A DNA stretch of 48,001 nt, from assembly GCA_902826685.1 (NCBI GenBank), contig CADEFT010000036.1:29913-77913 (forward strand), given 5' to 3'. Within the stretch, counting starts at the first letter, position 1, and each line of letters opens with the position of its first letter. A program made the position numbers and the translations under genes. Below, one piece after another: positions 31,760-40,552 of this stretch. The notes under the pieces are model-generated. The model did no database searches and had not been told where the DNA came from. It saw only the letters and a program-made list of their open reading frames with translations. Source of the stretch: an uncultured Acidobacteriota bacterium. Lineage in GTDB: Bacteria; Acidobacteriota; Terriglobia; Bryobacterales; Bryobacteraceae.

Positions 31760-33267
31760 CACAGCAACTGGCTCCCGTTGCGGAAAACATAGCGGATGCC
31801 GATGGGCGCTGTTTCCGGCTTGTCGTAGGTGGCCGGGCTCATCACGCTGGCCGCGTCGAACACGGTGACATCGGCGAAATAGCCGGGCCGCAAAAGGCCG
31901 CGACCGGCGATGCCGAACCGCTCGGCCGAGCGGCCGGTGATTTTGTGAACGGCTTCGGGCAGCAACAACCATTGGCGGTGGCGCACCATCTCGCCGAGCC
32001 ACAGCGGGAAGGTGCCGTGCAGACGCGGATGCGGGCGGCCCTTCACGTAGAATCCGTCGCTGATGATGATGGACGCCGGATGGGTGAGCGTCTGCCGCAG
32101 ATTGCCGTCGCTCTGGTTGAACGAAATCATATTGACCACGGCGTTCTCTTCGACGATGAGGCCGATCATGGCGTCGATGGGCTCGCAGCCGCGCGCCTCG
32201 GCGATCTGTTGCAGGTTCGTTCCCACCACGTGTTGATTCGCCGCGCTTCCCACCGAGGAGATATAGATATCGGACCAGTCATGCGCCATGGCGCCGACGG
32301 TTTCACGGGCGATGGTGGCACGCGAGGAAGCATCGGTGAGGCGCGAGATCAAAGCCGCCGCACCGCCATCGAGGGTCCACTGCGGCAGGAACTGCGTGAG
32401 CACGGTGCTTCCGGCGACGTAGGGGTAGCAATCGAAGGCGACGTCCACGCCCTGGGCGCGCGCCTTTTCCACCAGGTCGAGCGCCGGCGCCTGCTGGCTC
32501 CAGTTGCGGCGGCCGGCCGCCTGGAAATGCGAAATCTGAAGGCGGCATCCGCTTTCGCGAGCCAAACGCAATTGTTCCTCCACCGCCTCGACCAGCGCGC
32601 CGCCATAGCTGCGCATGTGGGTGGCGTAGACTTTGCCGCGCCGCGCGACCACTCTACACAACCGCACCAGTTCGTCGAAGGGAGCGCTGGAGCCGGGCGC
32701 ATACATCAATCCCGTGGAGAATCCGCAGGACCCGCCGGCCAGCGCCTCATCGAGGCCGCGTTCCATGGCATCGAGGGTCTGAGGGGCGAGCGGCCCCTGT
32801 TTGGTGCCCGCGTGGGCGATGCGCAGCGTGCCGTGGCCGGTGAGCGATTCGACGGTGGCGTTCCTGGCCGATCGCGACACTTCGGCCAGATAATCGCCGG
32901 CCGTGGCCCAGCCCCAGCGGTCGTCGCCGCGGAAGATGCCGTTGGCAAATTCATGCAGGGGCGCGCGGTCTGGCGCGGTGGGATAGGGCGAGAATCCGCA
33001 ATTGCCGACCACTTCGCTGGTGACGCCCTGGAGCGTCTTTTCCGGCAGATTTTCGAGCACCTGCAGATCCGAATGGCTGTGCACGTCGATGAAGCCGGGC
33101 GTGACCGTGAGGCCGGTGCAATCGACGGGCCGCGCCTCGCCGGGTGCGTCAAACCGGCCCATCGCCGCGATGCGGCCGTCTTCGAGCAGCAGGTCGCCAG
33201 GCTCGCCCGCCGAGCCGCTGCCATCGAGCAGAGTGCCTCCATGGAGCCAGATTCGTTCCCGATTCAT
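31759..33267 (-). CDS. N-acyl-D-amino-acid deacylase (D-aminoacylase)
   Basis: This 502-residue amidohydrolase-fold enzyme hydrolyses N-acyl-D-amino acids. Motifs are GLTVTPGFIDVHSHSDLQ (metal HxH), TSEVVGNCGFSP (metal Cys region), VYATHMRSYGGALVEAVEE and CRLQISHFQAAGRRNW. Neither signal peptide nor lipobox is visible. It is coupled with an M23 cell-wall peptidase, so a link to D-amino acids from peptidoglycan is reasonable but inferred. TAAAAT lies 11 bases before the ATG at 33267 with no Shine-Dalgarno, giving a leader of only a few bases. Confidence 0.92.
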   Translation of the reverse strand: MNRERIWLHGGTLLDGSGSAGEPGDLLLEDGRIAAMGRFDAPGEARPVDCTGLTVTPGFIDVHSHSDLQVLENLPEKTLQGVTSEVVGNCGFSPYPTAPDRAPLHEFANGIFRGDDRWGWATAGDYLAEVSRSARNATVESLTGHGTLRIAHAGTKQGPLAPQTLDAMERGLDEALAGGSCGFSTGLMYAPGSSAPFDELVRLCRVVARRGKVYATHMRSYGGALVEAVEEQLRLARESGCRLQISHFQAAGRRNWSQQAPALDLVEKARAQGVDVAFDCYPYVAGSTVLTQFLPQWTLDGGAAALISRLTDASSRATIARETVGAMAHDWSDIYISSVGSAANQHVVGTNLQQIAEARGCEPIDAMIGLIVEENAVVNMISFNQSDGNLRQTLTHPASIIISDGFYVKGRPHPRLHGTFPLWLGEMVRHRQWLLLPEAVHKITGRSAERFGIAGRGLLRPGYFADVTVFDAASVMSPATYDKPETAPIGIRYVFRNGSQLL

Positions 33268-33319
33268 CGTTTCTGACAATTTTACGAAACTTTCCCCCGG
33301 CCCCGCCGTATTGGACGGC

Positions 33320-34123
33320 ATGAGGAAAGCGATACTCTCCATCGTTCTTGCCGGGCTGGCATTGCCTGCCGGCGCCGCCCGCAAAGACAATCAGGAAAAG
33401 ACTCTGGCCTGCCGCGAAGACGGCGGCAACGACTCGCTCGAACAGTTCTGCGAGATGAAAGAGCAGACGGTTCCGGCTTCCGGGCGTTTGCAAATCGACA
33501 GCCAACCAAACGGCGGAGTCACCGTCAAAGGGTGGAGCCGCAATGAAGTGCTAGTGCGGGCGCAGGTGCGCACCTGGGCCGAAACGGCCGCCGATGCGCG
33601 GAACATCGCCGGACAGATCCAGGTGTTGGCCAACGCCGGACAGATTCGCGCCAACGGGCCGCGCCAGGAGCGGCGGCTGCGCTGGTCGGTCAGCTATGAA
33701 GTCTTCACTCCCTTTCAGACCAGCGTGAACGCTACCACGACCAACGGCGGCGTGAGGATGAGCGATCTGGAGGGCGAGATCGAAGCGGTGACCACCAACG
33801 GCGGTCTCACCCTGATGCGGCTGGCGGGCAACGTGAAAGCGCGCACCACCAACGGCGGCGTGAAGATCGAACTCGACGGCAACGCCTGGCAGGGGCCCGG
33901 ACTCGACGTCACCACCACCAACGGCGGCGTGAAGGTGGACATGCCCGAAAGATATTCGGCCGAAGTGGATGCATCGACGCACAACGGCTCGGTCAACGTG
34001 GAGTTCCCCGTCACCGTCAGCGGCCAGATCAATCGGCGGCAGATGCGTTTCAGCCTGGGTTCCGGTGGCGCGCCGATGCGTCTGCGCACCACCAACGGCG
34101 GCGTGAAGATCGCCAAAATCTAA
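33320..34123 (+). CDS. Exported DUF4097-like protein with TTNGG repeats
   Basis: This 267-residue protein has a signal peptide (KAILSIVLAGLALPAGAA). After a short region with two cysteines (LACREDGG, QFCEMKEQ), the body resembles DUF4097/adhesin-like beta proteins (LQIDSQPNGGVTVKGWSRNEV). From residue 135 on, strands end in TTNGGVR, TTNGGLT, TTNGGVK, TTNGGVK and, last, TTNGGVK, each about 20 residues apart or a multiple. This would suit a right-handed beta-helix with an Asn ladder. Role unknown. It lies 3 bases upstream of the CehA-like gene. Confidence 0.8.
   Translation: MRKAILSIVLAGLALPAGAARKDNQEKTLACREDGGNDSLEQFCEMKEQTVPASGRLQIDSQPNGGVTVKGWSRNEVLVRAQVRTWAETAADARNIAGQIQVLANAGQIRANGPRQERRLRWSVSYEVFTPFQTSVNATTTNGGVRMSDLEGEIEAVTTNGGLTLMRLAGNVKARTTNGGVKIELDGNAWQGPGLDVTTTNGGVKVDMPERYSAEVDASTHNGSVNVEFPVTVSGQINRRQMRFSLGSGGAPMRLRTTNGGVKIAKI
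33734..34108 (+). repeat. Five in-gene copies of an ACCACCAACGGCGG-type repeat
   Basis: Copies start near 33737, 33791, 33845, 33914 and 34088 inside the DUF4097-like gene. Three of them are identical over 21 bases including GCGTGAAG. Spacing of the first three is exactly 54 bases. They encode the TTNGG turns, so protein structure explains them rather than a DNA element. Confidence 0.8.
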
Positions 34124-34126
34124 CGT

Positions 34127-36214
34127 ATGATGAGGGGCATGCCGCGTGCCCTTCCGATCGTTTTTTTCCTGGCCCTGCTCGGTCTCGCGGCCTGGCGCAT
34201 CCAGCCCGTGAAGGCCGGGCAGGCCGCCATTCCGCCCAAGCGGCCGGGCCATGAGAACATTCTGTTCTGGGTGAATCACAACGGGCTCTCGCAGCTTGAC
34301 GTGCTGGGCGAGGTGGAGTTCGGCGACATGGCGCGCATCCTCGCGCGGCGGCGCGCCAATGAAGCCAAGATCCGCTCCCTGCGCGACACGTTCACCTTCC
34401 CGGTTCAGAAGGTGGAGTTGCTCGACACCGCCGATACGTTCCGCGTCGACTGGGACGGCAACGATTGGGTGTGGCGCCACAAGCCTTCCGCCTTCGTGCT
34501 GGGTGCGAACCTCACCTTCAACCTTCCGCTGATCGTGCACAACCGGTCGGCTTCTCCGGTAGAGGTCGACGCGCGGTATCAGGCGACGACATCCGACAGC
34601 AGCTTTGCGCCAGTGTCCATCGCCGCCAATCAGGCTTCCGGTTTCTTCCTGCGCGTGGTGGAAACCAACCCTGGAGCGGTAAAGGGTACGCTCACCGTCA
34701 AAGCCGGCGCCCGGGAAACGAGCGCCGAGGTTCGCTTCGACGTGCGCCCGCTGGCCCGGCTCCAGGTGACCCTGGCCGAGCCCGCGCGGGTCTATATCAC
34801 CGGCTCCGACGGCTTGGCCTACGCGCCGGCGGGTCACTCCGATCGCATGACGGCGATGGGCGCCGAACATTACTTCTATGCGCAGGGCTCGTTTGAGTTG
34901 GACGTCCCCGCCGGCCAGACCACCATCGAAGCGGTGCGCGGCATCGAATATGAGCCGCAGAGCAAGACGGTGGATCTGAAGGCGGGCGCCGCCACCACCG
35001 TCGCCCTGTCGCCAAGCCGCTGGGTACAGATGACGCGCGAAGGCTGGTACTCCTCCGACGCACACATCCACGCCAACTACAGCGCCACGCATCACCAGAC
35101 GGTAAGCGCCGAAGACATCCGCCTGCAAACTCTGGCCGAAGACGTCAACTATTCGAATCTGATGGTGGCCAACTCAAGCGGCGCCTTCCTGCACGACCAG
35201 CAGTATTTCGAAGGCAAGCCGCATCGGCTTTCGACTCCCGGACACCTGATGGTCTGGGGGGAAGAGATGCGCAACGCCGGCGTCTATGGCCACATGTGTT
35301 TCTACAATCTCAAGCGGCTGGTGGAGCCGCTCTACACCGGCTTTCGCAATACGCCCAACTGGGAAGACTATCCGCCGAATTACGAGCAGGCGAAGGCGGC
35401 GCGGGCGCAGGGCGGCGCGGTGACCTATGCGCACCCCACCCGCAGCGCGGTGTTTGAAACTTCCAGCGCGGCCGAACTGCCGGTGGATCTCGCGCTGGGG
35501 GAAGTGGACGCCATGGATGTGCTCGCCAATACCGACGAGATGACTTCGATGCAGCTCTGGTATCGCCTGCTCAACTGCGGTCTTCGTCTGGCGATTTCAG
35601 CAGGCACCGATTCCTTCACCAACGTCGCCGATCACTACATTCCGGGCGGCGGACGCCTGTATGCCTGGTCCGGCGACCGTCTCGACGTAGACACCTGGAT
35701 CGCCAGTTACAAGAGCGGCCGCTCCTTCGCCTCCAACGGGCCGATGATTTCGCTGAAGGTCGACGGAAAGGAACCGGGTTCCGATCTGCGCCTGGCGGCC
35801 GGGCGGCGGAAGGTAACGGTGGAGGGTACGCTGCGCACCAAGGTTGCGGTGGACCGGCTGGAGCTGATCGTCAACGGCGCGGTGGCCAAGGCTCTGCCGA
35901 TAGGCGCGTCGTTCCGCGAGGAACTCGATCTGAGCCAGAGCAGTTGGGTGGCGCTGCGGGCGCTCGGCCCGTGGAATCGCGCCATCGTGAACGACAAGCA
36001 GGTCTTCGCGCACACCAGTCCGGTTTATGTGCACCTGGGCGGCGGGAAGATCGTGGTCCGGGAAGACGCGCGCTTCTATCGCGAGTGGGTTGAGAAACTG
36101 ATCGCCAAGACGGAACGCAACGGCCGCTTCGCCAATGAATCGAAACGGGCCGAGGTGACCGCGCTGTTCCGCAAAGCTCTCGACTATTACCGGAGTCTCG
36201 AGGTCACACCGTGA
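34127..36214 (+). CDS. CehA/McbA-type PHP-like metallohydrolase, exported
   Basis: This 695-residue protein has an N-terminal hydrophobic leader (ALPIVFFLALLGLAAW). Residues of about 100-300 are beta-rich with Ig-like modules (VEVDARYQATTSD, GTLTVKAGARETSAEVRF). The catalytic part starts at WYSSDAHIHANYSATH, the CehA/McbA DxHxH motif, and continues with VWGEEMRNAGVYGHM, GGAVTYAHPTRSAVF and AISAGTDSFTNVADH. The family includes carbaryl hydrolase; the natural substrate is unknown. ATG choices at 34127, 34130 and 34139 differ by four residues. The stop overlaps the convergent transglycosylase gene by 11 bases. Confidence 0.85.
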   Translation: MMRGMPRALPIVFFLALLGLAAWRIQPVKAGQAAIPPKRPGHENILFWVNHNGLSQLDVLGEVEFGDMARILARRRANEAKIRSLRDTFTFPVQKVELLDTADTFRVDWDGNDWVWRHKPSAFVLGANLTFNLPLIVHNRSASPVEVDARYQATTSDSSFAPVSIAANQASGFFLRVVETNPGAVKGTLTVKAGARETSAEVRFDVRPLARLQVTLAEPARVYITGSDGLAYAPAGHSDRMTAMGAEHYFYAQGSFELDVPAGQTTIEAVRGIEYEPQSKTVDLKAGAATTVALSPSRWVQMTREGWYSSDAHIHANYSATHHQTVSAEDIRLQTLAEDVNYSNLMVANSSGAFLHDQQYFEGKPHRLSTPGHLMVWGEEMRNAGVYGHMCFYNLKRLVEPLYTGFRNTPNWEDYPPNYEQAKAARAQGGAVTYAHPTRSAVFETSSAAELPVDLALGEVDAMDVLANTDEMTSMQLWYRLLNCGLRLAISAGTDSFTNVADHYIPGGGRLYAWSGDRLDVDTWIASYKSGRSFASNGPMISLKVDGKEPGSDLRLAAGRRKVTVEGTLRTKVAVDRLELIVNGAVAKALPIGASFREELDLSQSSWVALRALGPWNRAIVNDKQVFAHTSPVYVHLGGGKIVVREDARFYREWVEKLIAKTERNGRFANESKRAEVTALFRKALDYYRSLEVTP

Positions 36215-37586
36215 AGCCGAACCGCTGCGGCGCGCGCGCGATGATGAGCACGGCCAGCACCTTCGGCACGTAGTCGCGCGTTTCCTGCGGCAGGGCGCGC
36301 GTGCGATAGAGATACCAGAAGTTGCGTTGCTTGATTGGATCGCGAACGGTGCGCACGGCCTGCTTGACCCGGGAAGTGCCCGAGTTGTAAGCCGCCACCG
36401 CCAGCATCACCGAGCCGCCCGAGCCGAAATCGAGGATCAACTCGCGTATGATCTTGCGTGCCGCCTGAGTCGATTTCCGCACGTCCATCCGTTCATCCAC
36501 CTGGCCATCCACGCGCAGCCCCATGGCGCGCGCCGTGGGCGGCATCAACTGCCAGGGACCGGCGGCCCCCGAGGCGGGGTTCGCCACCGCCGAGACGGCG
36601 CTTTCCACCACCGTCATGTAGGCGAGATCGGGAGGCAGATTGTCCTGCCGGAACATGTCTCGAATGAGCTTCAGGTCGCCCTTGGCGCGTCCAAAGGCAT
36701 CGAGGATCTTCTGGCGGTCGGGCCCTTGCAGACGCTGCACCTCGCGCTCGACATGCGCCAGCAGATCGGGCGGGATGGTGTAGGTCTCGGCGCCGAAATC
36801 GGCGAACAGGGATTTCAACTCGTCTTCCACCGGGTTGCGCTTCTCCTGCTGCGCGCTCCAGCGGTAAAGCAAAGAGCCCGTCAGTTGCTTCGCCGCACCC
36901 TCGAAGCGATCCAGTTTCTCCACCATCTCATCGGCCTGCCTGGGATCTTCAGCCGCCTTGGAAAGCAACTCCTCCACTTCGCGAATTTGTTTATCGAGGC
37001 TGGCCTTTTCCTGGCGGATCTGCACGACCCGCCACGCGGTGAAGCCGCCCAGGCCGATCAGCGCCAGCACCAGCACGGCGATGACACGGCGCAGATTGCG
37101 GCGGCTGCGCTCGACGGCCTTGCGCACCGCGCGGCGCATGATCGTAACCGTGTCCTCGCGCTTGGGGTGCCACTTGGGTTTGCGGCGGGCCATCGCCTCG
37201 GCCACCACGTCGTCGTTTTCGACGTTGGTGAGAACGGTGGGCGAATCCACTCGAACGGTCGCGTTCAGAGCGCCCGCTTCGTCGCCGAACAGGAACGCCA
37301 GGTGTGGACCCTTCGGCCCCAGTTGAATCGAACACGGCCCATCGAGCGAAGTGCGCGTGACGCGCATGCCGTTCACATAGGTGCCGTTGGTGCTCTCCAG
37401 GTCGAGGATGGTGAACAGATCGCCATCGCGCCGGACCTCGCAGTGTTTGGTGGAAACGGCGGCATCGTCTTCGATCAGCACATCGTTGCCGGGTCCCCGT
37501 CCGATGCGGGTCACGTCGCTTTCAATCGCGTAGCGGGTTCCCGAGAGCGATCCCGTCGTTCTGACCAACCAGGCACGGCGGCTCAA
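36204..37586 (-). CDS. FHA domain - transmembrane - lytic transglycosylase fusion
   Basis: This 460-residue protein starts at TTG 37586, chosen because AAGGAG lies 9 bases upstream. Residues 1-100 are an FHA domain with RIGRGPGND (Gly-29, Arg-30), VSTKHCEV (Ser-45, His-48) and STNGTYVNG (Asn-67), the residues that read phosphothreonine. A basic stretch with RKPKWHPKREDTVTIMRR leads to one membrane helix at about 168-188 (VIAVLVLALIGLGGFTAW). A coiled coil at 190-225 follows, then an SLT domain from about 310: VVESAVSAVANPASGAAGP carries catalytic Glu-328, then WQLMPPTARAMGL and LAVAAYNSG. By topology FHA is cytoplasmic and SLT periplasmic. It would cut peptidoglycan under control of protein phosphorylation (inference). 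Confidence 0.9.
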   Translation of the reverse strand: MSRRAWLVRTTGSLSGTRYAIESDVTRIGRGPGNDVLIEDDAAVSTKHCEVRRDGDLFTILDLESTNGTYVNGMRVTRTSLDGPCSIQLGPKGPHLAFLFGDEAGALNATVRVDSPTVLTNVENDDVVAEAMARRKPKWHPKREDTVTIMRRAVRKAVERSRRNLRRVIAVLVLALIGLGGFTAWRVVQIRQEKASLDKQIREVEELLSKAAEDPRQADEMVEKLDRFEGAAKQLTGSLLYRWSAQQEKRNPVEDELKSLFADFGAETYTIPPDLLAHVEREVQRLQGPDRQKILDAFGRAKGDLKLIRDMFRQDNLPPDLAYMTVVESAVSAVANPASGAAGPWQLMPPTARAMGLRVDGQVDERMDVRKSTQAARKIIRELILDFGSGGSVMLAVAAYNSGTSRVKQAVRTVRDPIKQRNFWYLYRTRALPQETRDYVPKVLAVLIIARAPQRFGFTV

Positions 37587-37706
37587 TGGTCTTGACTCCT
37601 TCCTCGTCTTTAAGAGGCTATCACCTCGCGCGATGCAGGGAGCCATGCGATTCGTGGCATGATGGCATCTACATCCACCGCGACGTCAGGATGCGTAGAG
37701 GGACTA

Positions 37707-38954
37707 GTGATCGATAGGTTCTCAGTTTTAGCCATTTTTGCCGTTGCGATATGTGCCGCTCAAGAGCCCACGCGCACGGCCGAGATTGAAAGCGCGCGCG
37801 ACCGCAAAGCCGGCGCGCTGAAGCCGGAGAGCGTCACCAAGCCCGAAGGCTATATGCGCGACTTCAAGGACATGAACTACATGGAGAAGCTGGCCAACGG
37901 CTTGCACGGGTTTCGCCCGAAGCTGGGCGGCCTGGTCACCGGAGGCGGCTTTGCCATGGGTCCGGAGTATTACCGGGGCGATCTGTTGAACAGCCAGTTG
38001 ATCGCGCGCGCCTCGGCGCAATTCTCCACGCGAGGCTATCAGAAGTATGAGACGGAGCTGGTGGCGCCGACGCTTGCCTCCGGCCATGTGGGGCTGAACG
38101 CGCTGGCGAGCTATCGCAACTACCGGGGCATCCAGTATTACGGCAATGGACCCGATACGCCGCGCACGCGCACCAACTACCTGCTCGAAGACACCACCAT
38201 CGACGGCATCGCCACATACCGGCCGGGCAGGTGGCTTCGGCTGGGCACATCGCTTGGCGGGCTGTGGGTGAATGTGGGGCCCGGGAAGGACACGCGCTTC
38301 GTTTCAAGCGATCGGGTTTTCACGCCGCAACAATCGCCCGGCATCGACCGCCAGACCAATTTCCTGCGCTACGGCACCTTCGCCCAGTTCGATTACCGCA
38401 ACGATCCACTGGGGCCGAAGGCCGGGGGCAACTACGTGATGCAGTTCAGTTGGTTCAAGGACCGCAAGCTCGATCTGCACAACTTCCGGCGGCTGGACAT
38501 CGACCTGCAGCAATACATCCCGTTTTTCAACAAGACGCATATCATCGCGCTGCGTGCCCGCACGACCCTGACCGACGCCGATGGCGGCAACGTCGTGCCG
38601 TTCTACCTGCAGCCGTTCCTGGGCGGATCCGACGACCTGCGCGGATTCCGCCCATTCCGCTTCAGCGATCGCAATCTGCTGCTGATGAACGCCGAGTACC
38701 GCTGGGAGATTTTCGCCGGGATGGACGCGGCGATCTTCGCCGATACGGGCAAGGTGTTCGCGCGCCGCGGGCAACTGAACTTTGCCGATCTTGAAGGCTC
38801 GGCCGGTTTCGGGCTGCGCTTCAACGTGCGCAACGCCACCTTCCTGCGCCTGGACGTGGGCTTCAGCCACGAAGGCTTCCAGGTCTGGTTCAAGTTCAAC
38901 GACGTGTTCAATAACCGCCGGTTCGGCACCACCACCGGCAATCCGACGTATTGA
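37707..38954 (+). CDS. Omp85/surface-antigen (D15)-like outer-membrane barrel without POTRA domains
   Basis: This 415-residue protein starts at GTG 37707 with AGAGGG just upstream; the longer reading from 37659 only adds non-signal sequence. The leader is DRFSVLAIFAVAICAAQ. The mature part matches the C-terminal barrel of BamA/TamA-type proteins: GLVTGGGFAMGPEYYRGDL, FAQFDYRNDPLGPKAGGNY, PFLGGSDDLRGFRPFRFSD (the conserved LRGF/Y motif) and ENAEYRWEIF-like NAEYRWEIFAGMDAAIFADTG. No POTRA domains precede the barrel. It probably exports or inserts a partner protein. The secreted kinase-like protein follows 8 bases later and is the obvious partner candidate. Confidence 0.85.
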   Translation: MIDRFSVLAIFAVAICAAQEPTRTAEIESARDRKAGALKPESVTKPEGYMRDFKDMNYMEKLANGLHGFRPKLGGLVTGGGFAMGPEYYRGDLLNSQLIARASAQFSTRGYQKYETELVAPTLASGHVGLNALASYRNYRGIQYYGNGPDTPRTRTNYLLEDTTIDGIATYRPGRWLRLGTSLGGLWVNVGPGKDTRFVSSDRVFTPQQSPGIDRQTNFLRYGTFAQFDYRNDPLGPKAGGNYVMQFSWFKDRKLDLHNFRRLDIDLQQYIPFFNKTHIIALRARTTLTDADGGNVVPFYLQPFLGGSDDLRGFRPFRFSDRNLLLMNAEYRWEIFAGMDAAIFADTGKVFARRGQLNFADLEGSAGFGLRFNVRNATFLRLDVGFSHEGFQVWFKFNDVFNNRRFGTTTGNPTY

Positions 38955-38962
38955 GGATTCGA

Positions 38963-40552
38963 ATGCGCCTGGCTCTCCTCTTTCTCACGCTTGCGCTTGT
39001 GTCCGGCCAAGCCCGCAAGTTTTATGCCGACGATCCATTGGACCGCGAACCGCCGCCGCGTCCGGCCAACGACGTCAAAAATCGCAAGCTCAGCGACTAC
39101 TTCGATCTGTTCTCGCATCAGTTCGGCAAGACCGGCGAGCGGCAGCCGGAAAAGGGCCCCAGGATTCCGGCGGGGGCGGTGAACACACTCGGCGAAGCGA
39201 TGCAGAGCAGCTGGTGGGAAAAGCGCCACTACTACCGGACGATGACAAATGAGGAGTTGGCGCGCGGGCCCGGCCAGGGTACGCCGCCGGCCGACGGACC
39301 GCTGACGGTGATTTCGGCCAAGACCGAGGGCATCACGCCGGGGTTCGTCATGCTCGATTCAAGCAAGCGGCGGTTCTTCGTGAAATTCGATCCGCTCACC
39401 AACCCGGAGATGGCGACGGCGGCCGATTCCATCACCTCTCGAATCTATTACGCGCTCGGCTACAACGTGCCGCAGAACTACATCATTCAATTCGACGACG
39501 ACCGGCTGGTTCTGGGGGAGGACGTTTCGGTACGCGACAGCCGCGGCCGGCCGCGCAAAATGACGCGGCACGATCTCTACCTCATCATGAGCAAGGTGCC
39601 GAAGACGCGCGAAGGTTTCTATCGCGCCACCGCCAGTCTTTCGCTGCCGGGCAAGCCCGTGGGGCCGCCCCGCTATTACGGCATGCGCGCCGACGATCCC
39701 AACGACGTGGTGCCGCATGAACACCGGCGCGATCAAAGAGCGCTGCACATTCCCGCCGCCTGGGTGGCGCACGACGATTCGCGCGCCATCAACAACCTGG
39801 ATGTGGTGGCCGAAGAGGGCGGAGTCAAGTTCGTGAAGCACTATCAATTGGATTTCGGCTCGACGCTCGGCAGCGCCAGCCAGAAAGCCAACAGCCCGCG
39901 CTCCGGCATCTACTTTTTCGACCTGAAGCAATCGGCAGTGAACCTGTTTTCTCTGGGCCTTTACGTCCCCTACTGGCAGCGCGCCAATTATCCCGACTTC
40001 CCCTCGGTGGGGCGCTTTGAATGGAAGCAGTTCGATCCGGAGAAGTGGGTGCCCGAATATCCCAACCCGGCGTTCCTCAACCGCCTGCCCGACGATGAAT
40101 TCTGGGGGGCCAAGCAGGTGATGTCGTTCACCGACGACAACGTTCGCGCCATTGTCGAGACGGGCGCGCTCAGCGACAAGAAGGCCGAAGCGTGGCTGAT
40201 CGAATGTCTCATCCACCGGCGCGACAAGATCGGCCGCGCTTACTTCGCCAAGCTTCTGCCGTTCGACCGGTTTGCCGTGCGCAACTCGCGGCTGGAATGG
40301 GTGGATCTTTCGGAAAAGCACGGCTTCGGATCCGCCGGTCCGGTGTCGATCGAGTGGGCGTCCTTCGACAATGAATCGGAACGCCGCACGGCCATTCCGT
40401 CCGCCGGCACGCAGGCAGTGCCGCCGATGGCCGGGAACGCTTACCTGGTGGCCGACATCGCTTCGCGCAAGACGCCGGCGCACAAGATCAGCGTCTATCT
40501 GCGCAAACGCAACGCCGAAACCGAAATCGTGGGGATCGACCGGCAATGGTAG
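38963..40552 (+). CDS. Exported protein of unknown family with HipA-like kinase motifs
   Basis: This 529-residue protein starts at ATG 38963, with GAGG six bases upstream, and has a signal peptide (RLALLFLTLALVSGQA). I do not recognise a named family. Its central part has the order of an atypical kinase fold: KRRFFVKFDP (Lys-141, ATP-lysine-like), MATAADSITSRIYYALGYNVP (helix, then the LG-x-VP seen in HipA), DDDRLVLGED, then WVAHDDSRAINNLDVV (Asp-271/272 and Asn-277/278, catalytic-loop-like) and HYQLDFGSTLG (Asp-297, DFG-like). The N-terminal 100 and C-terminal 200 residues are unassigned. If real, it is an exported kinase or pseudokinase. It is in an operon with an Omp85-like barrel (8-base gap) and an NTT-like transporter (7-base overlap). 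Confidence 0.65.
   Translation: MRLALLFLTLALVSGQARKFYADDPLDREPPPRPANDVKNRKLSDYFDLFSHQFGKTGERQPEKGPRIPAGAVNTLGEAMQSSWWEKRHYYRTMTNEELARGPGQGTPPADGPLTVISAKTEGITPGFVMLDSSKRRFFVKFDPLTNPEMATAADSITSRIYYALGYNVPQNYIIQFDDDRLVLGEDVSVRDSRGRPRKMTRHDLYLIMSKVPKTREGFYRATASLSLPGKPVGPPRYYGMRADDPNDVVPHEHRRDQRALHIPAAWVAHDDSRAINNLDVVAEEGGVKFVKHYQLDFGSTLGSASQKANSPRSGIYFFDLKQSAVNLFSLGLYVPYWQRANYPDFPSVGRFEWKQFDPEKWVPEYPNPAFLNRLPDDEFWGAKQVMSFTDDNVRAIVETGALSDKKAEAWLIECLIHRRDKIGRAYFAKLLPFDRFAVRNSRLEWVDLSEKHGFGSAGPVSIEWASFDNESERRTAIPSAGTQAVPPMAGNAYLVADIASRKTPAHKISVYLRKRNAETEIVGIDRQW

Noticed and set aside
31760..32002. Longer N-terminus for the M23 peptidase
   Set aside because: The extra part is a shadow of the D-aminoacylase gene; the true start gives a signal peptide and a TGATG overlap.
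33734..34108. CRISPR or tandem DNA repeat
   Set aside because: The repeats are in frame, encode the same turn in a signal-peptide protein and have irregular later spacing. No spacers or cas genes are present.
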